Source: Bryobacteraceae bacterium (GTDB lineage Bacteria > Acidobacteriota > Terriglobia > Bryobacterales > Bryobacteraceae). Taken from it: a DNA stretch of 64,000 nt. Location: contig JAWKHH010000002.1 of assembly GCA_041394945.1 (NCBI GenBank), positions 1,062,501 through 1,126,500 on the forward strand, read 5' to 3'. Within the stretch, counting starts at the first letter, position 1, and each line of letters starts with the position of its first letter. Both the position numbers and the translations under genes were made by a program. Positions 27,497 to 36,743 of the stretch are shown piece by piece. The notes under the pieces are model-generated. The model was given only the letters and a program-made list of their open reading frames with translations. It ran no database searches and had not been told where the DNA came from.

Positions 27497-27502
27497 CCGC
27501 GC

Positions 27503-29338
27503 ATGTGCGGCATCGTCGGCTTTACCCACCACAACACGGCGCCGGATCCGGCCGCCCTTCGGCGCGCCGCTGCCGCGATCCACCATCGCGGACCCGATCA
27601 GCAGGGTTTCCACGAGACGGAAACGGTCTCGCTTGCGGCGGTCCGGCTGAAGATTCTCGACCTGGCTTCCGGCGATCAGCCGATTCATTTCGCGGGCCAC
27701 ACGATCGTCTTCAACGGCGAGGTCTACAACTTCCGCGAGTTGCGCGCCGAACTCGAATCCCTGGGTCACGGCTTCGTCACCAGTAGCGACACCGAGGTGG
27801 TGCTGCACGCCTTTGCCGAGTGGGGCAGGGAATCGCTATCCCGGTTGAACGGGATGTTCGCGTTCGCGGTTTGGTCAGAGCCTGAGCGCAGGCTGACGAT
27901 CGTGCGGGACCGTCTTGGAATCAAGCCTGTGTACTGGATGCGTCGCGGGGCCGACCTCCACTTTGGATCGGAACTGAAAGCGCTGTTCGCTCATCCATCC
28001 GTGCCGCGCACGCTCGACCGTCAGGCACTGCCGTTGTACCTCTCGCTGAACTACCTGCCGCAGCCGTTCACGCTGGTGGAAGGCGTCGAGAAGTTGGCGC
28101 CGGGTTCGTGGCTCGAGTGGAAGGACGGCGCCGTGACAACGGGAGCGTACTGGTGCCTGCGCTTTGCCCCCGATCCCGCCATCGGATTCGAAGATGCCAA
28201 GCACGAACTCGACTCTCTCCTGGACTGCTCGATTCGCGATCATCTTCTCTCCGACGTTCCGCTTGGGCTTTGGCTCTCGGGCGGACTCGACTCTTCCACG
28301 ATTGCCTACTACGCCACTCGCCACGTCCCCGGCAAGCTGAAGACATTTTCGGTTTCCTTCCACGGACGCGGGTTCGATGAGGCGCCGTACTTCCGGCGCG
28401 TCGCCCAAGCGTTCGGCACGGATCATTACGAACTCGATCTTTCGGCGCAGCAGGACCTCGAGGGGGCGATCGAGCAGCTTGCCTGCCACGCCGATGAGCC
28501 GTCCGCCGATGCCGGTGCGCTGCCGGTGTACTTTCTTTCCAAGATGACGCGCGGCCAGGTTACGGTGGCCCTCTCCGGCGAAGGCGCCGACGAACTGTTC
28601 GGCGGTTACCAGACCTATCTTGCCGACCGCTATGCCCGCCTCGCGAGACTTTTTCCGGCCGCGATTCGCCGTGGTATGGCGGCCTGCGCCGAATTGCTTC
28701 CCGCTTCCGACGAGAAGATCGGCTTCGAGTACAAGCTCAAGCGGTTCCTTGCAGGCTCAAGGCTGCCGCCCGCGCGGGCCCATCTCTTCTGGAACGGCGC
28801 CGCGCCCGCTGCTGATTTCACTGCCGAACTGGACCGTCTCTTCGCGCCGTTGCCGGCGGCATCGGGATACCTGAACCAGTTTCTGTATCTCGACCAGCGG
28901 TGCTATCTGCCGGATGACATCCTGAACAAGTCCGATCGGATGTCGATGGCGCATTCCCTCGAAGTCCGGCCCCCGTTTCTGGACCACCGCATCGTCGAGT
29001 TCGCGGCCCGGCTGCCCGAAAGCTATAAGATCCAAGGCGGCGTCCTGAAGCGGCTTCTCCGCGAGTTGATGCGAGGCAGGCTTCCACCGGCCGTTCTTCA
29101 TCGGCCGAAAGAGGGTTTTGACATCCCTGCGCACCATTGGTTCCGCACGACGCTCCGTCCGATGCTGCTCGATACGCTGAACGAGCGAGCGGTGAACGAC
29201 GCCGGCATTTTTCCGTGGCCGGAGATCGAGGCGTTGCAGGCCGCCCATCAGTCGCGCACGCTGAACGCCGGCTACCGGCTTTGGGGACTGCTCATTCTTT
29301 TTCTCTGGATCAAGCGATGGAACATCGTCACGCGTTAG
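27503..29338 (+). CDS. asnB: Asparagine synthase, glutamine-hydrolysing
   Basis: This 611-residue protein begins with MCGIVGF, giving the N-terminal nucleophile Cys after Met removal, and the class II glutaminase domain (FNGEVYNFRELR). The synthetase domain follows with the PPi-loop motif LSGGLDSST, then LSGEGADELFGGYQTY and EVRPPFLDHRIVEFA. Family members make asparagine from aspartate, glutamine and ATP, and related copies modify cell-wall or exopolysaccharide precursors. With glycosyltransferase and ddl neighbours an envelope role is possible. The end overlaps the next start by 22 bp. Confidence 0.92.
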   Translation: MCGIVGFTHHNTAPDPAALRRAAAAIHHRGPDQQGFHETETVSLAAVRLKILDLASGDQPIHFAGHTIVFNGEVYNFRELRAELESLGHGFVTSSDTEVVLHAFAEWGRESLSRLNGMFAFAVWSEPERRLTIVRDRLGIKPVYWMRRGADLHFGSELKALFAHPSVPRTLDRQALPLYLSLNYLPQPFTLVEGVEKLAPGSWLEWKDGAVTTGAYWCLRFAPDPAIGFEDAKHELDSLLDCSIRDHLLSDVPLGLWLSGGLDSSTIAYYATRHVPGKLKTFSVSFHGRGFDEAPYFRRVAQAFGTDHYELDLSAQQDLEGAIEQLACHADEPSADAGALPVYFLSKMTRGQVTVALSGEGADELFGGYQTYLADRYARLARLFPAAIRRGMAACAELLPASDEKIGFEYKLKRFLAGSRLPPARAHLFWNGAAPAADFTAELDRLFAPLPAASGYLNQFLYLDQRCYLPDDILNKSDRMSMAHSLEVRPPFLDHRIVEFAARLPESYKIQGGVLKRLLRELMRGRLPPAVLHRPKEGFDIPAHHWFRTTLRPMLLDTLNERAVNDAGIFPWPEIEALQAAHQSRTLNAGYRLWGLLILFLWIKRWNIVTR

Positions 29339-31041
29339 CCGCCGTCGGCCTCGTCGCCTCACTCGTGTTCGTTCCGTCGGCTGCCAGTCCGCCCTCGTTG
29401 ATGGACGATGTGGACGCCGTCCAGGCGCAGATCGCGCGCAACATGCTCGACTCGGGCGATTGGGTCACAGCGAGGCTCAACGGCGTGGTCTACCTCGAAA
29501 AGGCGCCCGGGCCGTATTGGCTGATGGCAGCCTCGTTCGCGGTCTTCGGCATGCACGACTGGGCCGCGCGAATCCCTTTCGTCCTATCCGCGATTGGCCT
29601 TTGCCTGCTCACGGCGCGTTGGGCTGCGTGGGCATGGGGCGCCCGCTCCGGGTTCTGCGCGGGAACCGCACTCGCGACGTCGGTGGGATTGTGGCTGTTC
29701 ACTCGGATTCAGATCCCGGACGTGACCCTTGCTCTCGCGATTGCGTGGGCGCTCTATTCGTTTCTACGAGGCCGTCCATTCCAGTTCTGGGCGGCGATTG
29801 GCGCGGGCTTCCTGCTTAAGGGCCTGATCGCGATGGTTTTCCCGATTGCCGCGGTGTTGGTCTACTGGGCAATCACGGGCCGGTGGCGCCGCTGGCGAGA
29901 TCTGCGGCCGGCGCACGGCGCGCTGGTCACGCTGGCGATTGCCGCGCCGTGGGTGATTCTCGCCACCATCCGCAATCCTCCGTACTTCGACTTCACAATG
30001 CACTCCGCATCTGGCGAGTACCACGGCTTCTTCTGGTTCTTCTTCCTCAATGAACACCTGTTCCGGTTTCTGAACATGCGGTATCCGCGGGACTACAACA
30101 CGGTGCCGCGCGTGGCGTTCTGGCTCTTCCACCTGCTGTGGTTCTTTCCCTGGTCGGCGTGGTTCCCCGCTGCTTTTCGTCCGCGCGCGGAAGAAGGCCG
30201 GGGCGGTGAAACTCGTTTGCTCGCGCTGGCCTGGGCTGGCTTCATCCTCGTGTTCTTCACTTTCTCTACGACGCAAGAGTATTATTCGATGCCCGCCTAT
30301 CCCGCCTTCGCCCTGCTGCTCGGAGCGGCCCTGGAGGAAGACCGGGGCTCAAAGATACTGGCCGCGATCACGGGTGTCCTCGCGGTTGCACTCGGCGCGA
30401 TCTGGATAACCGTTCGTGGCTATCCGGCGCCCGGCGACATATCGCAGGCGCTGACCTTGAACCCGGAAGCGTACACGCTCTCGCTCGGACACATGAAGGA
30501 CCTGACTCTACCGGCATTCGCGTACCTTCGTGGACCACTCCTGATGGCGGCGGTCGCGTTTCTGGGCGGTACGCTGGGCCTGTTGTTTCTTCGCGGAATA
30601 CGCCGGGTGGTGTCGCTCGCGGCAATGATGGCGCTGTTCTTCTTCGCTGCCCGCACCGCGCTGGTGGCCTTTGACCCGTACCTTTCGTCCCGTCCGCTGG
30701 CGGAGGCTTTGAAGAAAGCGCCTCCCGGCACGGTGGTCTACGACAACCAGTACTACACGTTCTCGAGCGTCTTCTTCTACGCCAACCGCACTGGCCTCCT
30801 TCTGAACGGCCGAGTGAACAACCTGGAATATGGTTCGTACGCGCCGGGCGCGCCGCCGGTGTTTATCGACGACGCCGAGTTCGCGCGACGCTGGCAGTCG
30901 CCGAGCCGGCACTACCTGTTGATCGAAGGGCCGGCCTTAGCGAGAATCACCAAAATCGTTCCACCGGGTTCGCTTCATACGATCGCGGAAGCCGGAGGCA
31001 AGTTTCTCTACTCCAACGCCGCGCCCCCCGCGATACAATAG
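29317..31041 (+). CDS. ArnT/PMT-family membrane glycosyltransferase (GT83/GT39-like)
   Basis: This 574-residue protein has about 11 hydrophobic segments. The first periplasmic loop carries the acidic family motif DDVDAVQAQIARNML with the catalytic-type Asp, and DWVTARLNGVVYLEKAPGPY follows in two parts. The last 150 residues are a soluble periplasmic domain. Such enzymes transfer a sugar from a polyprenyl-phosphate donor to lipid A, protein or lipid acceptors. The donor could be supplied by the GT2 enzyme nearby. ATG 29317 lies inside the asnB 3' end, a 22-bp overlap that implies coupling. Confidence 0.88.
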   Translation: MEHRHALAAVGLVASLVFVPSAASPPSLMDDVDAVQAQIARNMLDSGDWVTARLNGVVYLEKAPGPYWLMAASFAVFGMHDWAARIPFVLSAIGLCLLTARWAAWAWGARSGFCAGTALATSVGLWLFTRIQIPDVTLALAIAWALYSFLRGRPFQFWAAIGAGFLLKGLIAMVFPIAAVLVYWAITGRWRRWRDLRPAHGALVTLAIAAPWVILATIRNPPYFDFTMHSASGEYHGFFWFFFLNEHLFRFLNMRYPRDYNTVPRVAFWLFHLLWFFPWSAWFPAAFRPRAEEGRGGETRLLALAWAGFILVFFTFSTTQEYYSMPAYPAFALLLGAALEEDRGSKILAAITGVLAVALGAIWITVRGYPAPGDISQALTLNPEAYTLSLGHMKDLTLPAFAYLRGPLLMAAVAFLGGTLGLLFLRGIRRVVSLAAMMALFFFAARTALVAFDPYLSSRPLAEALKKAPPGTVVYDNQYYTFSSVFFYANRTGLLLNGRVNNLEYGSYAPGAPPVFIDDAEFARRWQSPSRHYLLIEGPALARITKIVPPGSLHTIAEAGGKFLYSNAAPPAIQ

Positions 31042-31064
31042 ACAATTACCCACCTGCGTCCGCC

Positions 31065-32267
31065 ATGGCAAAACAAACTGTAGCCGTCCTGTTTGGAGGC
31101 CGATCCGTCGAACACGAGGTTTCCATCATTTCGGCCCACCAGGTGATGGACGCGCTCGAGGTGGCCGGCTATGATCTGCTGCCGGTTTTCCTCGACAAGG
31201 GAGGCGCTTGGTACGCGGGTCGTGGACTGTACAACCTGCGCCAGTACGCGAATCCAGCCTTTTACCCCACCGAACTGCGAGACGCGCATCGCGTGTCGCT
31301 CTCGCCGGATCCGACGATCCGCCAGTTTGTGCTGCACCCGAACGGGGCGAAGGGCTTTTTTTACAAGCCGCCCGTGATGTGGGCCGATGTTTTCTTCCCG
31401 GTGCTTCATGGCGCCTTTGGTGAGGATGGGTCGCTGCAAGGGCTGCTCGAACTCGCGGATGTTCCCTACGTCGGCTGCGGCGTCTTCGCTTCCGCCGCGG
31501 GCATGGATAAGATCGCGCAGAAAGATGTCTTCCGCTTCGCCGGAATCCCAGTGCTCGATTGCGTCTGGACGCATCGACGGGCATGGAAAGCGGACCCGGC
31601 TCGCTTCGTGAAACAAGTGGAGGCGGCGTTTCCATACCCGCTCATCGTGAAGCCCTCCTCGCTTGGTTCCTCGATTGGCATCGCGCGCGCGAAGGACTCC
31701 GCCGAACTCAATCGCGCCATCGACGTCGCGCTCACCTACGACGAACGCGCGATGGTGGAGCGGGCGCTGGTCAACTTCCAGGAAGTGAACTGTTCGGTGA
31801 TCGGTCCGCCCAATCATGCTTCGGTTTGCGAGATGCCGCGCGTCGATGGCGACCTGCTCACGTTCGACACCAAGTACCGCGCGGGCGCCGGAAAGGGCGC
31901 CAAAACGGGATCGAAGACGGCCTTGATGACTAAGGGGGGCATGGCCTCGTTGAACCGGCAGATCCCGGCGCCAATCTCCGACGAACTATCCGGCCGCATC
32001 CAGGACTACGCCGTGCAGGCCTTTCAGGCGATCGGCGCGCACGGCATCTCTCGTATCGATTTTCTACTCGACGCGGACGGGAACACAGTCTTCCTGAACG
32101 AGATCAATACAATCCCGGGCTCGCTGTCATTCTATCTCTGGGAGGCCTCCGGACTGCCGTTCGACAAGCTCGTGCATACACTGGTGGATGGCGCCGTGGA
32201 GCGGCACAAGTCGCGCCGTGATACCAAGTACTCGATGGAAGCCAACCTTCTCTCGCCGCCGCGGTAA
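31065..32267 (+). CDS. ddl: D-alanine--D-alanine ligase
   Basis: This 400-residue ATP-grasp enzyme starts with VAVLFGGRSVEHEVSIISA, followed by FFPVLHGAFGEDGSLQGLLE, the ATP-binding PLIVKPSSLGSSIGI, and the Mg-binding C-terminus FLNEINTIPGS. It makes the D-Ala-D-Ala dipeptide for peptidoglycan. It is longer than the usual 306-365 residues owing to insertions around residues 60-100 and a C-terminal basic tail. The Mur ligase gene two positions downstream would use its product. Confidence 0.94.
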   Translation: MAKQTVAVLFGGRSVEHEVSIISAHQVMDALEVAGYDLLPVFLDKGGAWYAGRGLYNLRQYANPAFYPTELRDAHRVSLSPDPTIRQFVLHPNGAKGFFYKPPVMWADVFFPVLHGAFGEDGSLQGLLELADVPYVGCGVFASAAGMDKIAQKDVFRFAGIPVLDCVWTHRRAWKADPARFVKQVEAAFPYPLIVKPSSLGSSIGIARAKDSAELNRAIDVALTYDERAMVERALVNFQEVNCSVIGPPNHASVCEMPRVDGDLLTFDTKYRAGAGKGAKTGSKTALMTKGGMASLNRQIPAPISDELSGRIQDYAVQAFQAIGAHGISRIDFLLDADGNTVFLNEINTIPGSLSFYLWEASGLPFDKLVHTLVDGAVERHKSRRDTKYSMEANLLSPPR

Positions 32268-32276
32268 GATCCCAAC

Positions 32277-33029
32277 GTGTCCGGCGCTGAGATAGCTACG
32301 ATCGATATCGACGGGCTTTCGATCCGATACCGCAGCGCAGGCCGTGGCGATTCCGTGCTGCTTCTTCACGGATGGGGCGGGTCGCTCGAGAGCATGGATC
32401 CGATCTTCAACGCGCTGGCTCCCCACTTCGCGGTTACTTCGATCGACTTCCCCGGCCACGGCCGGTCGACGCTTCCGCCGCGTCCGTGGGGCGTTTCCGA
32501 TTTCCTTGACGTAACGCTGAAGTTCATGGACCGGCGATCGCTGGCGCGCCCGCATGTGGTGTCGCATTCCTTCGGCGGGCGCGTCACCATCAAGCTCGCG
32601 GCGCAGCATCCCGAACGCGCGGGCAAACTACTCTTCACGGCGGGCGCGGGAGTGAAGCCGCCGCTGACGCTGCAGCAAAAGCTGAAGAAGACGGCAGCGC
32701 GGTTCAAGTTTCTCGCACCGGCGTCGATGCGGGACCGGGCGTCGGCCTACCTGGGCTCATCGGATTACGCCAACGCGGGGGAACTTCGGCCGACGCTGCG
32801 CAACGTGGTGGACGAGGATCTGACGCCGCACCTGGCCGGCATTCAATCGCCGTGCCTTTTGATCTGGGGCGACCAGGACCACGAGACCCCCGTCTACTGC
32901 GGTGAGACGATGCATCGTCTCATCCCGCACAACGAGTACATCGTTTTCCCGGGGGCCGGCCACTTCCCGTATCTCGATCAGCTCCACAAATTCAACATGC
33001 TCGCGTTGAAGTTCCTGCGCGACCATTGA
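32277..33029 (+). CDS. Alpha/beta-hydrolase
   Basis: This 250-residue protein shows the alpha/beta-hydrolase order: oxyanion HGWGG in VLLLHGWGGS, nucleophile Ser in VSHSFGGRV, acid in WGDQDHETP and catalytic His in GAGHFPYLD. No signal peptide is seen, so the protein is probably cytoplasmic. The substrate is unreadable. Its place between ddl and the Mur ligase, with a 4-bp or near-contiguous junction to the latter, suggests co-expression with wall synthesis. The GTG start follows ddl by 9 bp. Confidence 0.88.
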   Translation: MSGAEIATIDIDGLSIRYRSAGRGDSVLLLHGWGGSLESMDPIFNALAPHFAVTSIDFPGHGRSTLPPRPWGVSDFLDVTLKFMDRRSLARPHVVSHSFGGRVTIKLAAQHPERAGKLLFTAGAGVKPPLTLQQKLKKTAARFKFLAPASMRDRASAYLGSSDYANAGELRPTLRNVVDEDLTPHLAGIQSPCLLIWGDQDHETPVYCGETMHRLIPHNEYIVFPGAGHFPYLDQLHKFNMLALKFLRDH

Positions 33030-33034
33030 AAACG

Positions 33035-34615
33035 ATGACGCCTACCTTCACAGTCTTTGTTCCGGGCATCGTTGCGCTGCTGCTGTCGTGGATTGTCGCG
33101 TGCCGCCGCGCCACCGCGGCCCTGCACATGTGGCAGATGGACAGCTACATCAACTCACGGTATGTGCAATGGCTGTTTGCGAAGCCGTTCGAGCGGTTCT
33201 TCGACATCAAGTCGGTTGGTGTGGCGCTGTTCGCGTTGTTCGTTCCGCAGCCGTACGGCGCTTTCTTCTGGATCATCTGGAACATCGGACTGCTGGTGCG
33301 CAAGGACACGGCGCCGGTGAAGAAACCGCTTGACTACACGGTTCGGGCCAAGCGCACGCTATGGACGGCGCGGGGGATCCTGGCGCTGGCGGCGATCGGC
33401 CTGTTGACGACGCCCGCGCCGGCCGGCGGGCTTCTCCTGCTGCACGCGGCCCCGGGCGCAATCCTCGCCGCGGGCTATCTCCTGAAGCCGATCCAGAATC
33501 GTATCAACCAGGGCTTCGTGCGGAAGGCGGGGCGGCGTCTGGCAGAATTGCGGCCGCGCGTCATCGGCGTGGCGGGTTCGTACGGAAAGACCTCCACCAA
33601 GTACTTTCTCGATGTCCTTCTGAGCGAAAAGCACAACGTGATCAAGAGCCCGGGCAACTACAATACTCTGCTCGGCATCACTCGCGTCGTCAACGACATG
33701 CTCCTGCCGGAGCACAAGGTGTTCATCGCGGAGATGGGCGCGTACAAGCGCGGCGAAGTGAAGGAAATCGCCGACCTCGTGCATCCTGAGATTGGCATCA
33801 TCACCTCCATCGGGCCGGAGCACTTCGAGCGTTTTCTGACGATGGAGAATATCGAGCAGACCAACTACGAACTCATCGCCACGCTGCCTCCCGGCGGTCT
33901 TGCGGTCTTCAACGGCGATAACGATCATTGCCGGAAGCTTGCCGCCGGTACAGCGCACACGCGTGTCGCGCTTTACTCACTCGACAACGCGCACGGCGAC
34001 GCCGACCTGTGGACCGCGGATGCGCGGCACACGCCGGAAGGCTTGCGATTCACGATCGTCTCGAAGGACGGCTGCCGCGCGGAAGCGGCCACGCCGATCG
34101 TCGGGCGTCATAACGTCCTCAATATCCTGGGGGCTGCGCGCATCGCATTGGAATTTGGCCTCACGCTCGAGGAGTGCGCCGCCGCGATCGCCAAACTGAA
34201 GCCGGCCCCGCATCGCCTGGAAGTGAAGCCTGGCGGGGGCGGCACGACCATCATCGATGACTCTTATAACTCAAATCCAATTGGAGCCGCCGAGGCGCTG
34301 CATGTCCTCTCGCAATACACCACGGGCAAGCGCATCCTCATTACGCCGGGAATGATCGAGCTGGGTGTCCTGCATGCGGAGAAGAACGAAGAACTCGGCC
34401 GGCTAGCGGCCCAATCGGCCGACGTTATTATTTTGGTTGGGCCCGAGCAGACCGCGCCGCTGCGGAAAGGCGTGCGAGAAGCCGGCTTTCCGGAGCAGAA
34501 TCTCCACGTGGTGAAGGATCTGAATGAGGCGACTGCGATGTTCCCGAAGTTGCTGCGCCCGGGCGACGTGCTGCTATTCGAGAACGACCTGCCGGATCTC
34601 TACACAGAGAAGTAA
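33035..34615 (+). CDS. Membrane-anchored Mur ligase (MurF-like)
   Basis: This 526-residue protein starts with about 145 residues that contain three or four hydrophobic helices (VFVPGIVALLLSWIVA, VGVALFALFVPQPYGAFFW, GILALAAIGLLTT and LLLLHAAPGAILAAGYLL). It then enters the Mur ligase central domain at VIGVAGSYGKTSTKYFL (P-loop GSYGKTS), with HFERFLTMENIEQTNYE and the C-terminal domain marker IIDDSYNSNP. The usual MurF N-terminal UDP-MurNAc-binding domain is not visible. MurF joins D-Ala-D-Ala to the UDP-MurNAc-tripeptide, and ddl two genes upstream supports that role. ATG 33035 is used. A TTG at 33026 overlaps the previous stop. Confidence 0.85.
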   Translation: MTPTFTVFVPGIVALLLSWIVACRRATAALHMWQMDSYINSRYVQWLFAKPFERFFDIKSVGVALFALFVPQPYGAFFWIIWNIGLLVRKDTAPVKKPLDYTVRAKRTLWTARGILALAAIGLLTTPAPAGGLLLLHAAPGAILAAGYLLKPIQNRINQGFVRKAGRRLAELRPRVIGVAGSYGKTSTKYFLDVLLSEKHNVIKSPGNYNTLLGITRVVNDMLLPEHKVFIAEMGAYKRGEVKEIADLVHPEIGIITSIGPEHFERFLTMENIEQTNYELIATLPPGGLAVFNGDNDHCRKLAAGTAHTRVALYSLDNAHGDADLWTADARHTPEGLRFTIVSKDGCRAEAATPIVGRHNVLNILGAARIALEFGLTLEECAAAIAKLKPAPHRLEVKPGGGGTTIIDDSYNSNPIGAAEALHVLSQYTTGKRILITPGMIELGVLHAEKNEELGRLAAQSADVIILVGPEQTAPLRKGVREAGFPEQNLHVVKDLNEATAMFPKLLRPGDVLLFENDLPDLYTEK

Positions 34616-34617
34616 GG

Positions 34618-36720
34618 CTAGCGTGGGCCGGGGCGATCCAATTCGTCGAGCAGCGCTACCATGGAAGCCGCCGCGGAGGCATTGCCGGCGTAGCGCAAGG
34701 CTTCGTACGCGGCAGTGAACCGCGTGAGGGCGGGGAGGTTGGTGACGCGCGCGAATTCGTTCGGCGTCATCCAGCCGGGCTTCTCGATTCCGCGCCGCCT
34801 GAGCGCGGCGAGCATCCGGCGATACATCAGCGTGGCGTCGGATGCCTCGGCCTTCCCCGACCGGACCCGCTGATCCCGATAGATCCGCGCGCACCATTCG
34901 TGAAGACGCGGCCAAAGCAGGTAGCCGAGAACGGCGAGAGCGACGAGGGCCACCTCGAGAGCCCACCAGGAGGCGACGGTTGCGCCGATGTCGGAGGCGC
35001 GAGCCCTTACGTCGTCCCAGCGGTAGGCCCAATTCACTGAGAAGGCCCGCGAGGATTGGCCCATACGGTCGGCCAAGAGGATCTGCCGCTCTAGGTCGTA
35101 GGAAACCACCCACTCCTGCCAGAAGATCTCGGCGGCATCGAGGTACATGGCCGCCCGCGAAAGCAGGCCGGGCGCGTTCGCCGAAGGGTCCGGCGGCGTC
35201 GGGTCGAAGGTGACCCAACCATAGCCTTCGAGAAAGCCTTCCACCCAACTGTGAGCGTCGGAAGCGCGAATCAGGTACCAGCCGGAGATCGGGTTGTAGA
35301 CGCCGCTCTGGAAGCCGGTTGCGATGCGCGAAGGGATGCCCACCGTACGCAACATCAACGCCATGGCCGACGCGAAGTACTCACAATGGCCCTTCTTGCG
35401 CACGAACAAGAAATGGCCGATGGGATCGTCCACTTCGTTCTGGAGCAGCTCGATGGTGTAGCCGTAGTTGTTCCGGAGATGCTTTTCGATGGCGCGTGCG
35501 CGAGCCAGATCGCCTCGCGCGCCCGTGGTGAGGTTGCGAGCGAGATCGCCAACGCGCGGATCGACTCGCGGCATCTTCAGGTAGAGGCTCCGTGACTCCT
35601 CGGTGAGGGAGAGGGCGCCGGGATAGCGCGATGGCTCCGGAGTATCGAGTACGGAGTAGAACTGATACCGCAGGCCACGGGGCGCGCCGCGCGGCAGACG
35701 ATAGCCGTCGACACTCGTTCGGATCGCCGAACCCGCTTCGATCACCAAGACCTCCGGGGATCCCGGGAAGAACAGCGCATCGCCGGTTGCGTTCTTCAAC
35801 TGCACCTCGCCGGCGATCCGCTGGCCGCGCCGCCACGTTTGCGCGTAGGCGACGAGCCGGAGCCGGCCTTGGTCGGAAACGAGGCGGCGGCCTTCTTCGG
35901 GCTGATTGAACCACCGCTGTCCGTCGAATTCGGCGAGGGCTGAACCGCGCCACTTGAGCGCAAGTGGACGGTAGCTTTCCAGACGCGCGTGCATCACCGG
36001 CGTCGACGTGAGCCGGATGGCGCCGATCTGTCCGAGCCGGACCTCGTTCGAGAAACCAGGAAGGCGGAGCCGCTCCGGGGTGAAATGGCGAAGCGCGGCT
36101 TCGGCCGTCCGGGGAAGGATGAAGAAGAATCCCGACGCCAGTGCCGCCACGGCCGCGAATACGAAACCCGAGAGCACGGCCAACCGCCGCCCGGCGCCGG
36201 TGACCCATCGGCCGGAAACCTTCTGTTCCGCTCGGAGATTCCGGCGTATCTCACCGCTGATCTGCGCTCCAATCGCGCAGACAAGGAAAGTTACCAGGAA
36301 TACGAGGAATGACAGTCCGGCGGAGAGCACACTCGCCGCGAGCAGCAGAGAGAGCGAACTGAGCTTGATGAAGAAGAAGTCGCGGGCGCTGTTGGCGCGG
36401 AGGATGATCAGTGAGGCGAGGAAGAAGACCAAGTGTACGGTTGCCGGGAGAAACTCGCGTGACAGAAAAAGATAGTCGACCGGGAAAAAGCCGAGGTAAG
36501 CGAGCGTGAGCGCGTTGGCCAGCCGGTCTGGCACGGAGAACCGCAGAAGCCCGGCCGTCTGCAGCGCGCGCAGCACGATCGCGGCTCCGGCCAGAGCGAG
36601 CGAAGGCGCGTCGAGCGCGGCCGAGCCGAGGATGGCCAGGTAGGAGCACCCGAGCATGCCCAGAATCGACCACTGGAACATCTGCTCGAGGCTCCAGGCT
36701 TTGTGCTCCAAACCCCTCAC
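34618..36720 (-). CDS. TgpA-type transglutaminase membrane protein (DUF3488/DUF4129)
   Basis: This 700-residue protein has five to six N-terminal helices, a periplasmic transglutaminase-like core with the triad in GHCEYFASAMALML (Cys), IRASDAHSWVE (His) and WVTFDPTPP (Asp), a further helix at LVALAVLGYLLWP, and a cytoplasmic DUF4129-like tail. It matches the TgpA/DUF3488 family, often found next to MoxR and DUF58 genes. Those are absent here. The GTG at 36720 is only 23 bp from the divergent polX start, so each promoter must lie partly inside the other gene. Confidence 0.9.
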   Translation of the reverse strand: MRGLEHKAWSLEQMFQWSILGMLGCSYLAILGSAALDAPSLALAGAAIVLRALQTAGLLRFSVPDRLANALTLAYLGFFPVDYLFLSREFLPATVHLVFFLASLIILRANSARDFFFIKLSSLSLLLAASVLSAGLSFLVFLVTFLVCAIGAQISGEIRRNLRAEQKVSGRWVTGAGRRLAVLSGFVFAAVAALASGFFFILPRTAEAALRHFTPERLRLPGFSNEVRLGQIGAIRLTSTPVMHARLESYRPLALKWRGSALAEFDGQRWFNQPEEGRRLVSDQGRLRLVAYAQTWRRGQRIAGEVQLKNATGDALFFPGSPEVLVIEAGSAIRTSVDGYRLPRGAPRGLRYQFYSVLDTPEPSRYPGALSLTEESRSLYLKMPRVDPRVGDLARNLTTGARGDLARARAIEKHLRNNYGYTIELLQNEVDDPIGHFLFVRKKGHCEYFASAMALMLRTVGIPSRIATGFQSGVYNPISGWYLIRASDAHSWVEGFLEGYGWVTFDPTPPDPSANAPGLLSRAAMYLDAAEIFWQEWVVSYDLERQILLADRMGQSSRAFSVNWAYRWDDVRARASDIGATVASWWALEVALVALAVLGYLLWPRLHEWCARIYRDQRVRSGKAEASDATLMYRRMLAALRRRGIEKPGWMTPNEFARVTNLPALTRFTAAYEALRYAGNASAAASMVALLDELDRPGPR

Positions 36721-36743
36721 GCTAACATGGTAGTACCCATCGC

